Assembly: GCF_036763085.1 (NCBI RefSeq)
Contig: NZ_JBAIYU010000007.1
Coordinates: 248,001-312,000 of the forward strand
Direction: 5' to 3'
Origin: JBAIYU01 sp036763085
GTDB lineage: Bacteria > Bacillota > Negativicutes > DSM-1736 > Dendrosporobacteraceae
Length of the DNA stretch: 64,000 nucleotides
Shown here: piece after piece, positions 51,434 to 60,170 of the stretch
Layout of the letters: each line of letters begins with the position of its first letter
Position numbering within the stretch: position 1 is the stretch's first letter
Program-made: the position numbers and the translations under genes
Notes under the pieces: model-generated
Told to the model about the DNA's origin: nothing
What the model saw: the letters and a program-made list of their open reading frames with translations, nothing else
Database searches by the model: none

Positions 51434-52991
51434 GTTTCTGTTTTTAGAAGACAGGGACAAGTGGTTAACCAGCACGGCAAAAGAGAAATGTGTCAGCGGT
51501 CCGGATAAATGGAAGATACTTATTGTAGATGATGAGGACGATGTTCATGATGTCACCCGTATGACACTTAGGAGATTGGTTTTTGATGGAGGCAGGATAG
51601 AGTTTTTTAGTGCATTTTCTGCAGCCGAAGCCAGGGAAATTCTCAAACTTAATCCAGATATCGCTGTCATGCTTTTAGATGTTGTTATGGAAGAAGAACA
51701 TGCCGGCTTGGCACTTGTTCATTATGTTAGGCGGGAGTTAAAGAACTCTTTGGTACGTATTATTCTCAGGACAGGCCATCCTGGTCAAGCGCCCGAAGAG
51801 AGTGTCACTATCGAATACGATATTAATGATTATCGTGAAAAGACTGAGCTTACAACTCAGCGGTTATTAACAGCTGTGGTAACTGCGCTTCGATCTTATC
51901 GCGACTTACAAATAATTGATGAAAATCGGCGTGATCTTAAACAAGTAATTAAATCGTCGACCCAGATTTTTAGACTGCAGTCTATAAAAAAATTTGCGGG
52001 TGAAATTCTGCATCAGCTAACCACGCTAGCCTGTATTCAGCCCAAGGGCGGCAATAATAAATTATCTGGGTTTGTGGCTGAACGAAAAATCGAGGAGAAC
52101 TTCTTTATTCATGCTGCGATAGGTCAGCATAACGGTCTTGAAGGTCGTTATCTGTCTAGTGAAATGCCGGCTGAAATTTTAGAGGTCATAGATCAAGTCT
52201 GTGTTAATAAATGCTGTGTTTTTCGGGATAACAGCGTGGCCTTATATTGTCCAAGCAATCTAGGTCCTGAAAACATTGTTTATTTAGAGGGGTTTGGCTG
52301 CCTTACGGACTGGACAAAAGACTTGGTTGAGATGTTTAGACTGAATGTTTTTGTTGCCTTTGACAACATCTACTTAAATCAAGAGGTTGAAGATACTCAA
52401 AGAGAATGTATATTTACATTAGGCGAAATTGCTGAATCAAGATCACATGAAATGGGTAACCATGTCAAGCGTGTAGGAGAAGTAGCTCGTATTTTAGCCC
52501 TTCGCTATGGTCTTTCTGAACAAGAAGCTGAACTAATTAAACTATCTGCATCTATGCATGATCTTGGTAAACTTGCTATTAACGATTCGATTGTGAATAA
52601 ACCTGGGGCACTAACGTCTGAGGAGTTTGAAACAATTAAAACCCATTCACAAATGGGGTATGAGATGCTTAAATCTTCGAAAAGGAAGTTATTTCAAACT
52701 GCAGCTATTATTGCGCGAGAGCATCATGAAAACTATGATGGAACTGGATATCCTCACTCTCTTAAAGAAACTGAGATTAATATATACAGTAGAATTGTAG
52801 CTTTAGCTGATGTAATAGATGCATTAGGGACAAAAAGAGTTTATAAGAAATCTTGGTCGAAGGAAGAGATCACCCAATATATTTTAGAACAAAGAGGAAA
52901 AAAGTTTGATCCTTGTCTTACAGATTTGTTTTATGAACACTGTGAGGAGATATTTGCAGTTAGGGATCTTTTCCCTGATGAGGATAACTAA
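51405..52991 (+). CDS. Response regulator with DUF3369 and HD-GYP domains
   Basis: 528 residues. The receiver domain (about 30-160) has the acidic pair DDEDD and phospho-Asp in VMLLDVVME (about 98). DUF3369 spans about 175-330. The C-terminal HD-GYP domain (about 345-520) has HDLGKLAI, HHENYDGTGYP and DVIDAL. It likely degrades c-di-GMP when phosphorylated by the upstream kinase. The GYP signature appears as GTGYP, within family variation. It is the last gene of the pair, ended by a strong terminator. Confidence 0.93.
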   Translation: MGRQMESKNEFLFLEDRDKWLTSTAKEKCVSGPDKWKILIVDDEDDVHDVTRMTLRRLVFDGGRIEFFSAFSAAEAREILKLNPDIAVMLLDVVMEEEHAGLALVHYVRRELKNSLVRIILRTGHPGQAPEESVTIEYDINDYREKTELTTQRLLTAVVTALRSYRDLQIIDENRRDLKQVIKSSTQIFRLQSIKKFAGEILHQLTTLACIQPKGGNNKLSGFVAERKIEENFFIHAAIGQHNGLEGRYLSSEMPAEILEVIDQVCVNKCCVFRDNSVALYCPSNLGPENIVYLEGFGCLTDWTKDLVEMFRLNVFVAFDNIYLNQEVEDTQRECIFTLGEIAESRSHEMGNHVKRVGEVARILALRYGLSEQEAELIKLSASMHDLGKLAINDSIVNKPGALTSEEFETIKTHSQMGYEMLKSSKRKLFQTAAIIAREHHENYDGTGYPHSLKETEINIYSRIVALADVIDALGTKRVYKKSWSKEEITQYILEQRGKKFDPCLTDLFYEHCEEIFAVRDLFPDEDN

Positions 52992-52992
52992 T

Positions 52993-53028
52993 AATGGCGT
53001 AATAGCATTAGTGTGCTATTACGCCATT
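52993..53028 (+). terminator. Terminator of the HD-GYP gene
   Basis: AATGGCGTAATAGCA-TTAGTG-TGCTATTACGCCATT followed by ATTTAT; it abuts repeat copy C. Confidence 0.8.
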
Positions 53029-53029
53029 A

Positions 53030-53124
53030 TTTATACGGTAAGAAGTATAAACTTTCTTACATGTTAAAGGTTAGCAACTGCTTTCGCCGGCGCTATGCTA
53101 GGTGCAAGCCGTGTTTTCTTTATA
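53030..53124 (+). repeat. Dispersed structured repeat, copy C
   Basis: It starts TTTATACGGT, continues with the hairpin GTAAGAA-GTATAAAC-TTTCTTAC (53038-53060), and ends with GGTGCAAGCCGTGTTTTC (53101-53118) and TTTAT. The last 28 bases match copy B almost perfectly. As in copy A, it lies directly behind an intrinsic terminator. Confidence 0.7.
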
Positions 53125-53126
53125 TT

Positions 53127-53963
53127 TTAGTTTTTATTTCGTAGTGCTTCATAGCTTTTGGCCGATAATTCAGCCAAGAAATTACTTGCGTAGTCGGGCG
53201 ATTGCTGGGTTTTAGAGAATGAGCTAATGAGAATAAGGTTTTTCCCATCATCTACAATACCCACATCATTTAATACCCCATCAGGTAACTGTCCCACCTT
53301 GTGCATAACTTTGTTATTACCCATATGTCTAGGTATTTCTTCTTTATATATTGTTTTTGCAAGTTCTTCCTTAAGAATTGCTGACATTTCCTTACCCAGA
53401 TACTGTTCATTATAAATGGTCTCAAAGACTACAGCCATTTCTTGCGGAGTTGTTACACTGTGGTAACCGTATCGATGAAAAGCCTCTTTACTATGAATTC
53501 GAGTTTTGGTTAAATTTAAATCCTTTAAAACTTTTGTTAAAGCATCTGGATGACGTTGTTCAATTTCATCTAAGAGTTCATAAAAAGAGGGATTATCACT
53601 TATAATCATCATTTTTTTAATCATCTGATCATAATCTTTCTTTTTTTCCACTGAAACGTTTGGATAAATGTATTTGTATACGGCTAATGCAACAACCAGC
53701 TTATGAGTCGAAGCTGTGGCAAAAATCTCATCTGAGTTTATACTTATAGTTTGTCCTGTCTTTAAGTTTTTTGCATAAAGACCAAGCTTTCCGGGAAAGC
53801 GATTCGCATATTTTTGAACATTGTTGGAATCTAGTGGTACTGGTGCAGGCTGATTTTGCTGCTGCTGAGCAGTTTCAGGTAAATTAGGTTTTTTTACTGG
53901 AGTCTGGGCACAAGCGCTACTAAGAAAAACAATTATCAGTAAAGCAAATAGTGCTTTTTTCAG
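53127..53963 (-). CDS. Beta-lactamase-fold lipoprotein, apparent CTG start
   Basis: Standard start codons give only a C-terminal fragment from the GTG at 53651. The frame is open a further 104 codons to a CTG at 53963, preceded by GGGAG and with an in-frame TGA three codons earlier. This gives 278 residues: a lipoprotein signal (LSSAC, Cys18), a Pro/Gln linker, the SxxK motif S85-T-H-K, the SDN motif at 122 and K-V-G at 222 in place of KTG. The omega-loop Glu is not apparent. It is probably a penicillin-binding-like serine hydrolase rather than a true beta-lactamase. Confidence 0.8.
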   Translation of the reverse strand: MKKALFALLIIVFLSSACAQTPVKKPNLPETAQQQQNQPAPVPLDSNNVQKYANRFPGKLGLYAKNLKTGQTISINSDEIFATASTHKLVVALAVYKYIYPNVSVEKKKDYDQMIKKMMIISDNPSFYELLDEIEQRHPDALTKVLKDLNLTKTRIHSKEAFHRYGYHSVTTPQEMAVVFETIYNEQYLGKEMSAILKEELAKTIYKEEIPRHMGNNKVMHKVGQLPDGVLNDVGIVDDGKNLILISSFSKTQQSPDYASNFLAELSAKSYEALRNKN

Positions 53964-54106
53964 ATAGTATCACTCCCAGCTATAATATGTTAATTATAGC
54001 TTTGCCAAGTGAATAATAAAGCAAACACGGTAAAAATTAACATACTGAATGCTATTCCTTCATATGGTGTATTGTCTGTGATTTTGGACAAAAGAAGGGA
54101 TAGCAG

Positions 54107-55351
54107 GTGAAAAAATGTAATCAGGTCTTTTTTGTATTTTTTATTATTATGATGTTGCTGCAGCCGCTTACAGTAAGAGCCGATTGTAACTCAGCAATTA
54201 TTATTAACCTTCCCAGCAGAACATTGGAATACTACTCCAATGATATTCTAATTAGAGAATACCGTATTGCAATCGGCAAGGTTTCAACACCAACTCCAAT
54301 GGGGGATTTTGCAATTATTGATAAAGTAGTCAATCCTACGTGGTATCCGCCAGGTAAAAAATACTCTGTACCATCAGGGCCTGAAAATCCGTTAGGATAT
54401 CGTTGGATGGGATTTCTGCCTACCTATGGGATACATGGTACAAATGCACCTTGGTCGATTGGCGGAGTAGTGTCGAATGGCTGTATACGCCTAAGGGAAG
54501 ATGCTGTTGAGGATTTATACGAATTAGTAAATGAAGGAACCCCCGTGTACATTACTTACAATCGATTTAAACTAAGGATTGGCAATGATGGGGTAGCGTC
54601 ACTAGGTATTTACCCTGATGTCTATGGGTACAAATCGGTCACAGCCGGCCAAATTAAGAAAAAGTTGGCTGATGCTGGTCTAGATGGATTAATTGATGAC
54701 GTTCAGCTAAATCGATTAATCAGTGATGTTCCAGATGAGCAAGTTCCGTTCGCGCAGTTACATAAACTTAGAGTAAATGGGAACAGCATAAATAGATATC
54801 TTGTTTCAATTGATGGAATTAAGTATGCCCCCGCTCTAGAAATTGCCAGGAGTCTGCAAGTTAATCTAAAATGGGATGTTAATAATGGCACTGTACGCGG
54901 CAAAAGGCAGGCAGTAAGTGGTATCACTAAAGGTCAGACCGTTTATGTACCTGCAGATAGTCTACCACTACTTTTTGCCGGAAGGCAGGAGTGGCGAGAT
55001 GCTGACAATTGTCTATACCTTCAAGTCCCGAATATCAGATTGGCGGGAACCAGTATAAGCTATGATATTCACGAGTATGGCGGAAAAATTTTGGTACCAG
55101 TGCTAACAATGGCTAAAGTATTAGGTCAAAAATTATACTGGGAATCAGAAAGTGGTATTGTCCGAAATGCTGTTAGAAAGCTGCCAGTTGAAATTCTTAA
55201 CGGAGAGCCTTACATAGATTCGAATAGAATAAGTGAATTTTTTAGTGCTAAAGCTGTATGGAATGAGGATGAGCAAGCCGTCAACATCAAAGAGCTTGAA
55301 TTTGCGATAGATTACTCAATGTACTTGGATCACATGGGTGAATTTTTTTAA
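54107..55351 (+). CDS. Secreted L,D-transpeptidase with copper-amine-oxidase-like domains
   Basis: This 414-residue protein has a signal peptide (residues 1-25), a YkuD domain (about 29-150) with HGTNAPWSIGGVVSNGCIRL (His about 108, Cys about 126), and two C-terminal stretches resembling the amine-oxidase N-terminal-like repeat (about 225-300 and 310-400) often used for wall binding. It should cross-link or modify peptidoglycan outside the cell. The start is a GTG. It is monocistronic and followed by the cyclophilin gene. Confidence 0.92.
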   Translation: MKKCNQVFFVFFIIMMLLQPLTVRADCNSAIIINLPSRTLEYYSNDILIREYRIAIGKVSTPTPMGDFAIIDKVVNPTWYPPGKKYSVPSGPENPLGYRWMGFLPTYGIHGTNAPWSIGGVVSNGCIRLREDAVEDLYELVNEGTPVYITYNRFKLRIGNDGVASLGIYPDVYGYKSVTAGQIKKKLADAGLDGLIDDVQLNRLISDVPDEQVPFAQLHKLRVNGNSINRYLVSIDGIKYAPALEIARSLQVNLKWDVNNGTVRGKRQAVSGITKGQTVYVPADSLPLLFAGRQEWRDADNCLYLQVPNIRLAGTSISYDIHEYGGKILVPVLTMAKVLGQKLYWESESGIVRNAVRKLPVEILNGEPYIDSNRISEFFSAKAVWNEDEQAVNIKELEFAIDYSMYLDHMGEFF

Positions 55352-55425
55352 CAGCTTCTCGCTGATATTTTTTAAGTTATTATGGTATAATATGGGGGAA
55401 ATAATAGGAAACGAGGGAGTTATTT

Positions 55426-55857
55426 ATGAAAAAAGCAGTCATCGAAATGGATAAAGGTACAGTTACGGTTGAATTATTTGAAAAAGAAGCCCCAAAAACA
55501 GTTGCAAACTTTGAAAAGCTTATCAAAGAGGGTTATTATAATGGGTTAAATTTCCACCGTGTAATTCCTGGCTTTGTAGCTCAGGGTGGTTGTCCGCAAG
55601 GTTCAGGCGCTGGCGGACCTGGTTATACCATTCCTTGCGAGACTAAAGGAAATCCAAAGATCCATGAGCGTGGTGCACTATCTATGGCCCACCGTGGACC
55701 TAACACTGGTGGAAGTCAATTTTTCATTGTATATGAACCACAACCGCACTTAGATGGCGTACATACTGTATTTGGTAAAGTAATTGACGGTATGGATATT
55801 GTAGATCAAATTAAGCCAGGCGATAAGATGAATAAGGTGACAATTGTAGAGGAATAA
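55426..55857 (+). CDS. Cyclophilin-type peptidyl-prolyl isomerase
   Basis: A compact 143-residue cyclophilin. Catalytic and binding residues are present: NFHRVIPGFVAQGG (Arg, Phe), GSQFFIVYEPQPHLDGVHTVFGKV and GMDIVDQI. It lacks a signal peptide and is therefore a cytoplasmic folding catalyst. A ribosome site (GAGGGAG) precedes the ATG. The next gene, a TSUP permease, begins about 70 bp later and may be co-transcribed. Confidence 0.96.
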   Translation: MKKAVIEMDKGTVTVELFEKEAPKTVANFEKLIKEGYYNGLNFHRVIPGFVAQGGCPQGSGAGGPGYTIPCETKGNPKIHERGALSMAHRGPNTGGSQFFIVYEPQPHLDGVHTVFGKVIDGMDIVDQIKPGDKMNKVTIVEE

Positions 55858-55930
55858 GAGTATAATTGGGGATGGGGTACACCGAATGGTGAAATCCATC
55901 CCCTTTCGTTTATCTAAGGAGTCTTGGAAT

Positions 55931-56695
55931 ATGGAAAATTTAAGTATTGAAATGCTGGTATTTTTAATGGCAGCTGGATTTGTTGCTTCCTTTATTGATT
56001 CAGTGGTTGGCGGTGGCGGTATTATAGCAGTTCCAGCCTTAATGCTGACCGGGTTACCGCCAGTAGTAGTTCTAGGAACAAATAAAATGGCAGCAGTAAT
56101 GGGCAGTTTTACAAGCGTAGTTTCTTTTATACGCTCTGGAAAAGTAGATCTTGGTCTTATAAAATATTTATTTCCGCTTTCAGTAATCGGCTCTGCCTTG
56201 GGTGTTTATACAGTCCAGTTTATCCCTCCAGAGTTTCTAAAGCCTTTGGTAGTGGTACTCTTGATACTTGTTACAATATATAGTTTGCTACGGAAAAACT
56301 GGGGCGAAACCTCTACCTATGCAGGGCTTAGCGGCAAAACAGCCTGGATGAGCGGTTTAGTTGCTTTTGCTCTCGGCTTCTATGATGGTTTTTTTGGACC
56401 CGGTACAGGATCATTTTTGTTATTTGCGTTTCTTCTAATCGGTTTTGATTTTGTAACGGCCTCAGGCAATTCCAGAGCGCTTAATTTTGGCAGTAACATA
56501 GCTGCTGTAATAGTCTTCGCTTTTATAGGATCAATTAATTACTACTATGCTATTCCAATGGGAATTGCCATGGTTATCGGGGCGATAGCTGGCACTAAAA
56601 TGGCTATTACAAAAGGGGCTGCATACGTTAGACCATTATTTTTATCTGTTTCCGCACTTTTGATTGGTAAGCAGCTTTGGGACATTATGCACTAG
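55931..56695 (+). CDS. TSUP-family (TauE/SafE) permease
   Basis: An integral membrane protein of 254 residues with about eight helices and the family motifs DSVVGGGGIIAVPALMLTGLPP (about 24-45, cut here into its Gly-rich core), LGTNKMAAVMG and FYDGFFGPGTGSFLLFAF. It belongs to the sulfite/sulfonate or organic anion exporter family. The substrate is unknown. I take the ATG at 55931, with AAGGAG nine bases upstream; the frame runs on to 55886. Confidence 0.92.
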   Translation: MENLSIEMLVFLMAAGFVASFIDSVVGGGGIIAVPALMLTGLPPVVVLGTNKMAAVMGSFTSVVSFIRSGKVDLGLIKYLFPLSVIGSALGVYTVQFIPPEFLKPLVVVLLILVTIYSLLRKNWGETSTYAGLSGKTAWMSGLVAFALGFYDGFFGPGTGSFLLFAFLLIGFDFVTASGNSRALNFGSNIAAVIVFAFIGSINYYYAIPMGIAMVIGAIAGTKMAITKGAAYVRPLFLSVSALLIGKQLWDIMH

Positions 56696-57038
56696 CATTC
56701 AATTAGACAGATTGTTAAATAAAATTTAAAATTAACTACGGACTATTATTTTCATCAATCTTGCATAGATTGTGTGGAGGATAATAGTCTTTTCTTTTTA
56801 GTGCGAGTCAATTTTGATTAGCGGAAATAAGCAGCGGTGATGTGAATATAAATAGCAGTTAATACAACCTCAAATTCCATTATTATACATTAAATCGCCA
56901 GTATTTCGAGTTTTTGGGCTAAATTTCCACGGTGATTAATACATTTATATTGAGCAACAATTTTTAGCGTCTCCTTATTATAATAGTGACGGCGCATAGC
57001 CATTTAAGGAACCCACAAATCTAAAGGAGAGTGATTAA
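56696..57038 (+). other. Intergenic region with terminator (56741-56800) before prkA
   Basis: GACTATTAT (56741-56749) pairs with ATAATAGTC (56781-56789), with an inner CAATC/GATTG stem and TTTTCTTTTT after it; this ends the TSUP transcript. The remaining 240 bases are AT-rich and must carry the prkA promoter. A TATAAT at 56982-56987 lacks a convincing -35, and I could not fit a sporulation sigma factor consensus with confidence. Confidence 0.6.
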
Positions 57039-58970
57039 ATGCCTGGCTTTGATTTTGCAGCTCTTATTAAAAAAGATCGCGAAGAAAGAAAGAAGGAGCG
57101 CTTCTCCGGTACATTTTTAGATTATCTGGAGATTCTTAAAGATAGCCCCAAGCAAGAGGCTATGCTTGCTCATGCTAGGATGTTTCAATTGCTTACTAAA
57201 TCAGGTGTTGAAGCTATAAAAACAGAAGAACATCCGCGGCTTAAAAAGATATACGGAAATGCAACTATTAAAAGATACAACTTTTTCAAAAAAGAATTTT
57301 TCGGGATTGATAGCAGTATTATGAAAATTATGCGCTATTTCCATTCAGCAGCAATGCAAGGAGAGGAAGCGCGGCAGGTGCTCTATTTAGTAGGACCAGT
57401 AGGAGCGGGGAAATCTTCCCTCATGGAAGCGTTAAAAAAAGCGTTAGAGACCAGTCCGCCGATTTATGTTATTGAAGGATGTCCGATGCGCGAAACCCCC
57501 CTGCATCTAATTCCTAAACATATGCGCCCGAAATTTGAAGAAATGCTGGGAATTAAAATTGAGGGTGACTTATGTCCGGTGTGCCGCTATCGCCTTGTCA
57601 ATGATTATAATGGGCATTATGAAAAGATGCCGATAACAACTTCTGAGTTTTCGATTCGCTCTCGTAAAGGCGTTGGTGTTGTACCTCCTGTTGATCCAAA
57701 CAATCAAGATACATCTGTTCTTACCGGATCGGTTGATATTTCTAAGTTAGACCTTTATCCCGAGGATGACCCCAGGGTATTAGCGCTAAATGGGGCGTTC
57801 AATGTTGGCAACCGGGGGATTGTCGAATTTATTGAAGTATTTAAAAACGAGGTTGAATATCTGCATACTATGATTACAGCTACGCAAGAAAAATCCATTC
57901 CATCACCAGGCAAGGGCTCAATGATTTATTTTGATGGAATAATTCTAGCGCATTCCAATGAAGCTGAATGGAATAAGTTTAAGTCAGATCATACAAATGA
58001 AGCTATTCTGGACCGCATTGTTAAAGTCGAGGTTCCATACTGCATGGAACTGGATGAAGAAGTCAAGATTTACCGTAAGATGCTGAGTAATAGTAATTTT
58101 GACGCGCACATAGCACCTCATACTATCGAAGTAGCGTCAATGTTTGCGATACTAACTAGACTTTCTCCATCTAATAAAGTGGATGCACTGACTAAACTCA
58201 AAATATATAATGGTGAAGAAATAGTTGAAAAAGGTTCTACTAAGAAGGTTGATATTTTTGAGCTTCGTGAAGAAGCTACCCGAGAAGGTATGAGCGGTAT
58301 TTCCACAAGGTTTATTATGAAAGTTCTTGATACTGCATTGTCGGAATCTGAAAACAACTGCATTAATCCAATAGCTGTTGTTGATACCTTAATAAAAGCT
58401 ACAAAAGAGTTAGCCATTGGTGAGGATGAGAAGAAACGTTACCTTGCTTTTTTACAAGACACTCTCAAAAAGGAATATAATAAGATTATCGAAAAAGAGG
58501 TAACGCGAGCGTTTATTCACGGTTACAAGGAACAGGCTGAAAGTTTATTTAATAACTATTTAGATCATGCCGAGGCTTTCGTTAATTCAACCAAACTCAA
58601 AGACAAGAATACCGGCGAAGAGTTAGAACCCGATATTAAGTTCCTTCAGTCGATTGAAGAACAAATTGGCATAACTGGAACCTCAGCATTGGGCTTTAGG
58701 CAAGATGTAACTTCGTATATGTTCACAGTGCTGCGTAACAACGGAAAAATTGCCTATGAAAGCTATGAACCGCTTAAAGAAGCAATTGAGAAAAAACTGA
58801 TGGCGTCAGTTAAAGAATTATCACGGATTGTTACTAAAGCAAGAGTGCGCGATAAGGAACAAGACAGTAAGTATAATGCCATGGTTGAAGAAATGAAGCG
58901 AAATGGCTACTGTGACCATTGCTGTAATGTAATCCTGAAATATGCGGCTAATAACCTTTGGAAAGACTAG
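57039..58970 (+). CDS. prkA: Serine protein kinase / AAA+ protein PrkA
   Basis: This 643-residue protein has an N-terminal AAA+ domain (Walker A GPVGAGKSS, about residues 112-120; zinc-like CPVCRYRL segment near 185) and a C-terminal kinase-like domain of the PrkA family. Length and sequence match Bacillus PrkA, a sporulation-associated protein reported as kinase and as Lon-like protease. It heads the three-gene unit prkA-yhbH-spoVR, conserved in sporeformers. AAAGGAG precedes the ATG. It ends CDHCCNVILKYAANNLWKD. Confidence 0.95.
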   Translation: MPGFDFAALIKKDREERKKERFSGTFLDYLEILKDSPKQEAMLAHARMFQLLTKSGVEAIKTEEHPRLKKIYGNATIKRYNFFKKEFFGIDSSIMKIMRYFHSAAMQGEEARQVLYLVGPVGAGKSSLMEALKKALETSPPIYVIEGCPMRETPLHLIPKHMRPKFEEMLGIKIEGDLCPVCRYRLVNDYNGHYEKMPITTSEFSIRSRKGVGVVPPVDPNNQDTSVLTGSVDISKLDLYPEDDPRVLALNGAFNVGNRGIVEFIEVFKNEVEYLHTMITATQEKSIPSPGKGSMIYFDGIILAHSNEAEWNKFKSDHTNEAILDRIVKVEVPYCMELDEEVKIYRKMLSNSNFDAHIAPHTIEVASMFAILTRLSPSNKVDALTKLKIYNGEEIVEKGSTKKVDIFELREEATREGMSGISTRFIMKVLDTALSESENNCINPIAVVDTLIKATKELAIGEDEKKRYLAFLQDTLKKEYNKIIEKEVTRAFIHGYKEQAESLFNNYLDHAEAFVNSTKLKDKNTGEELEPDIKFLQSIEEQIGITGTSALGFRQDVTSYMFTVLRNNGKIAYESYEPLKEAIEKKLMASVKELSRIVTKARVRDKEQDSKYNAMVEEMKRNGYCDHCCNVILKYAANNLWKD

Positions 58971-58991
58971 TCGATATGGAGGGGAGCAGTC

Positions 58992-60170
58992 ATGGCAATA
59001 TTTAAAGACGGCAGCACTGACCATTCTGACCGCTCTCAATATGATAGGAAACGCCATAGGCAAATCATGGAGAACGCAATCAAACGCAACCTAGGTGATA
59101 TAATAGCCGAAGAAAGTATTATCGGTCAGAGTAAAAATAAAAAAATTAAAATACCCGTTAAAGGTATTAAAGAATATCAATTTGTTTACGGAAAGAACAG
59201 CGGCGGTACGGCTTCTGGTACTGGAAATGAAAAAAAAGGCCAGGTCGTAGGCAAGATTAATGATCAGACTCAAGCTGGTCAAGGTCAGCCAGGAAATGAA
59301 CCAGGCGAAGAAATCTACGAAACTGAAGTAACCATGGATGAGATTGTAAGCTACCTGTTTGATCAGCTCAAACTGCCTGATATGGATCGTAAAAAGTATG
59401 GGCTGGTCGAAACCCAGACCGAATATAAAAGATTAGGTTATCAACGGAAGGGTATCCCACCGCGTTTAGCAAAAAAACGAACAGTTGTAGAAAAACTTAA
59501 ACGTGAACAAGGAATAAAACGGAGTCAGGAAGAGGCAGGTTTACCTGTACCTGAGCGAATACCTTTTAGGGAAGATGATTTACGCTACCATAGGGTACGT
59601 GAGGATATTCAGCATCGAGCGAATGCTGTTATCATCTGTATTATGGATACTTCAGGATCAATGGATCAAACCAAGAAGTATCTAGCACGCAGTTTCTACT
59701 TTCTCCTCTACCAGTTTGTCCGTTGGAAATATCAGCATGTAGAGGTTGTTTTTATCGCTCATACCACAGAGGCCAAGGAGGTAACAGAGTGGGAGTTTTT
59801 CCACCGCGGCGAAGCTGGCGGTACAGTAATCAGCAGCGGCTACGCTAAAGCTTTAGAGATTATTGAACAGCGCTATACGCCAGAGGTTTGGAATATTTAC
59901 GCTTTTCACTGCTCTGATGGCGATAACTGGGGCGATGATAATGCCAAAGCCATTGCATTAGCGCGAAGACTGTGTGAGGTTTGTGTATTATTCGGTTATG
60001 GTGAAATTGCATTCAGCCACGGTTGGAATGTTACGATCAGACGTGACTTTGAGAAAGAATTGAAGTTAGATAACTTTGTCATAGCTCTAATGAATAAGCA
60101 AGAAGATATTTGGCCTGCCTTCAAGAAAATACTGGATAAACAAAGCGATGCCGGGAGTGATGGCAGTTGA
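58992..60170 (+). CDS. yhbH: YhbH/DUF444 von Willebrand-like protein
   Basis: A 392-residue protein of the DUF444 family. A basic N-terminal region and a Gly/Gln-rich linker (about 80-105) lead to a vWA-like domain with the metal site DTSGSMDQ (about residues 218-225) and HCSDGDNWGDDN (about 308-319). In Bacillus YhbH is made under sigma-E and needed for efficient sporulation. It is tightly placed between prkA and spoVR, overlapping the latter by 4 nt. Confidence 0.94.
   Translation: MAIFKDGSTDHSDRSQYDRKRHRQIMENAIKRNLGDIIAEESIIGQSKNKKIKIPVKGIKEYQFVYGKNSGGTASGTGNEKKGQVVGKINDQTQAGQGQPGNEPGEEIYETEVTMDEIVSYLFDQLKLPDMDRKKYGLVETQTEYKRLGYQRKGIPPRLAKKRTVVEKLKREQGIKRSQEEAGLPVPERIPFREDDLRYHRVREDIQHRANAVIICIMDTSGSMDQTKKYLARSFYFLLYQFVRWKYQHVEVVFIAHTTEAKEVTEWEFFHRGEAGGTVISSGYAKALEIIEQRYTPEVWNIYAFHCSDGDNWGDDNAKAIALARRLCEVCVLFGYGEIAFSHGWNVTIRRDFEKELKLDNFVIALMNKQEDIWPAFKKILDKQSDAGSDGS

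Noticed and set aside
56940..57030. Sporulation sigma-E or sigma-G promoter for prkA
   Set aside because: Partial matches such as CATAGCCAT exist, but no pair of boxes has correct spacing.
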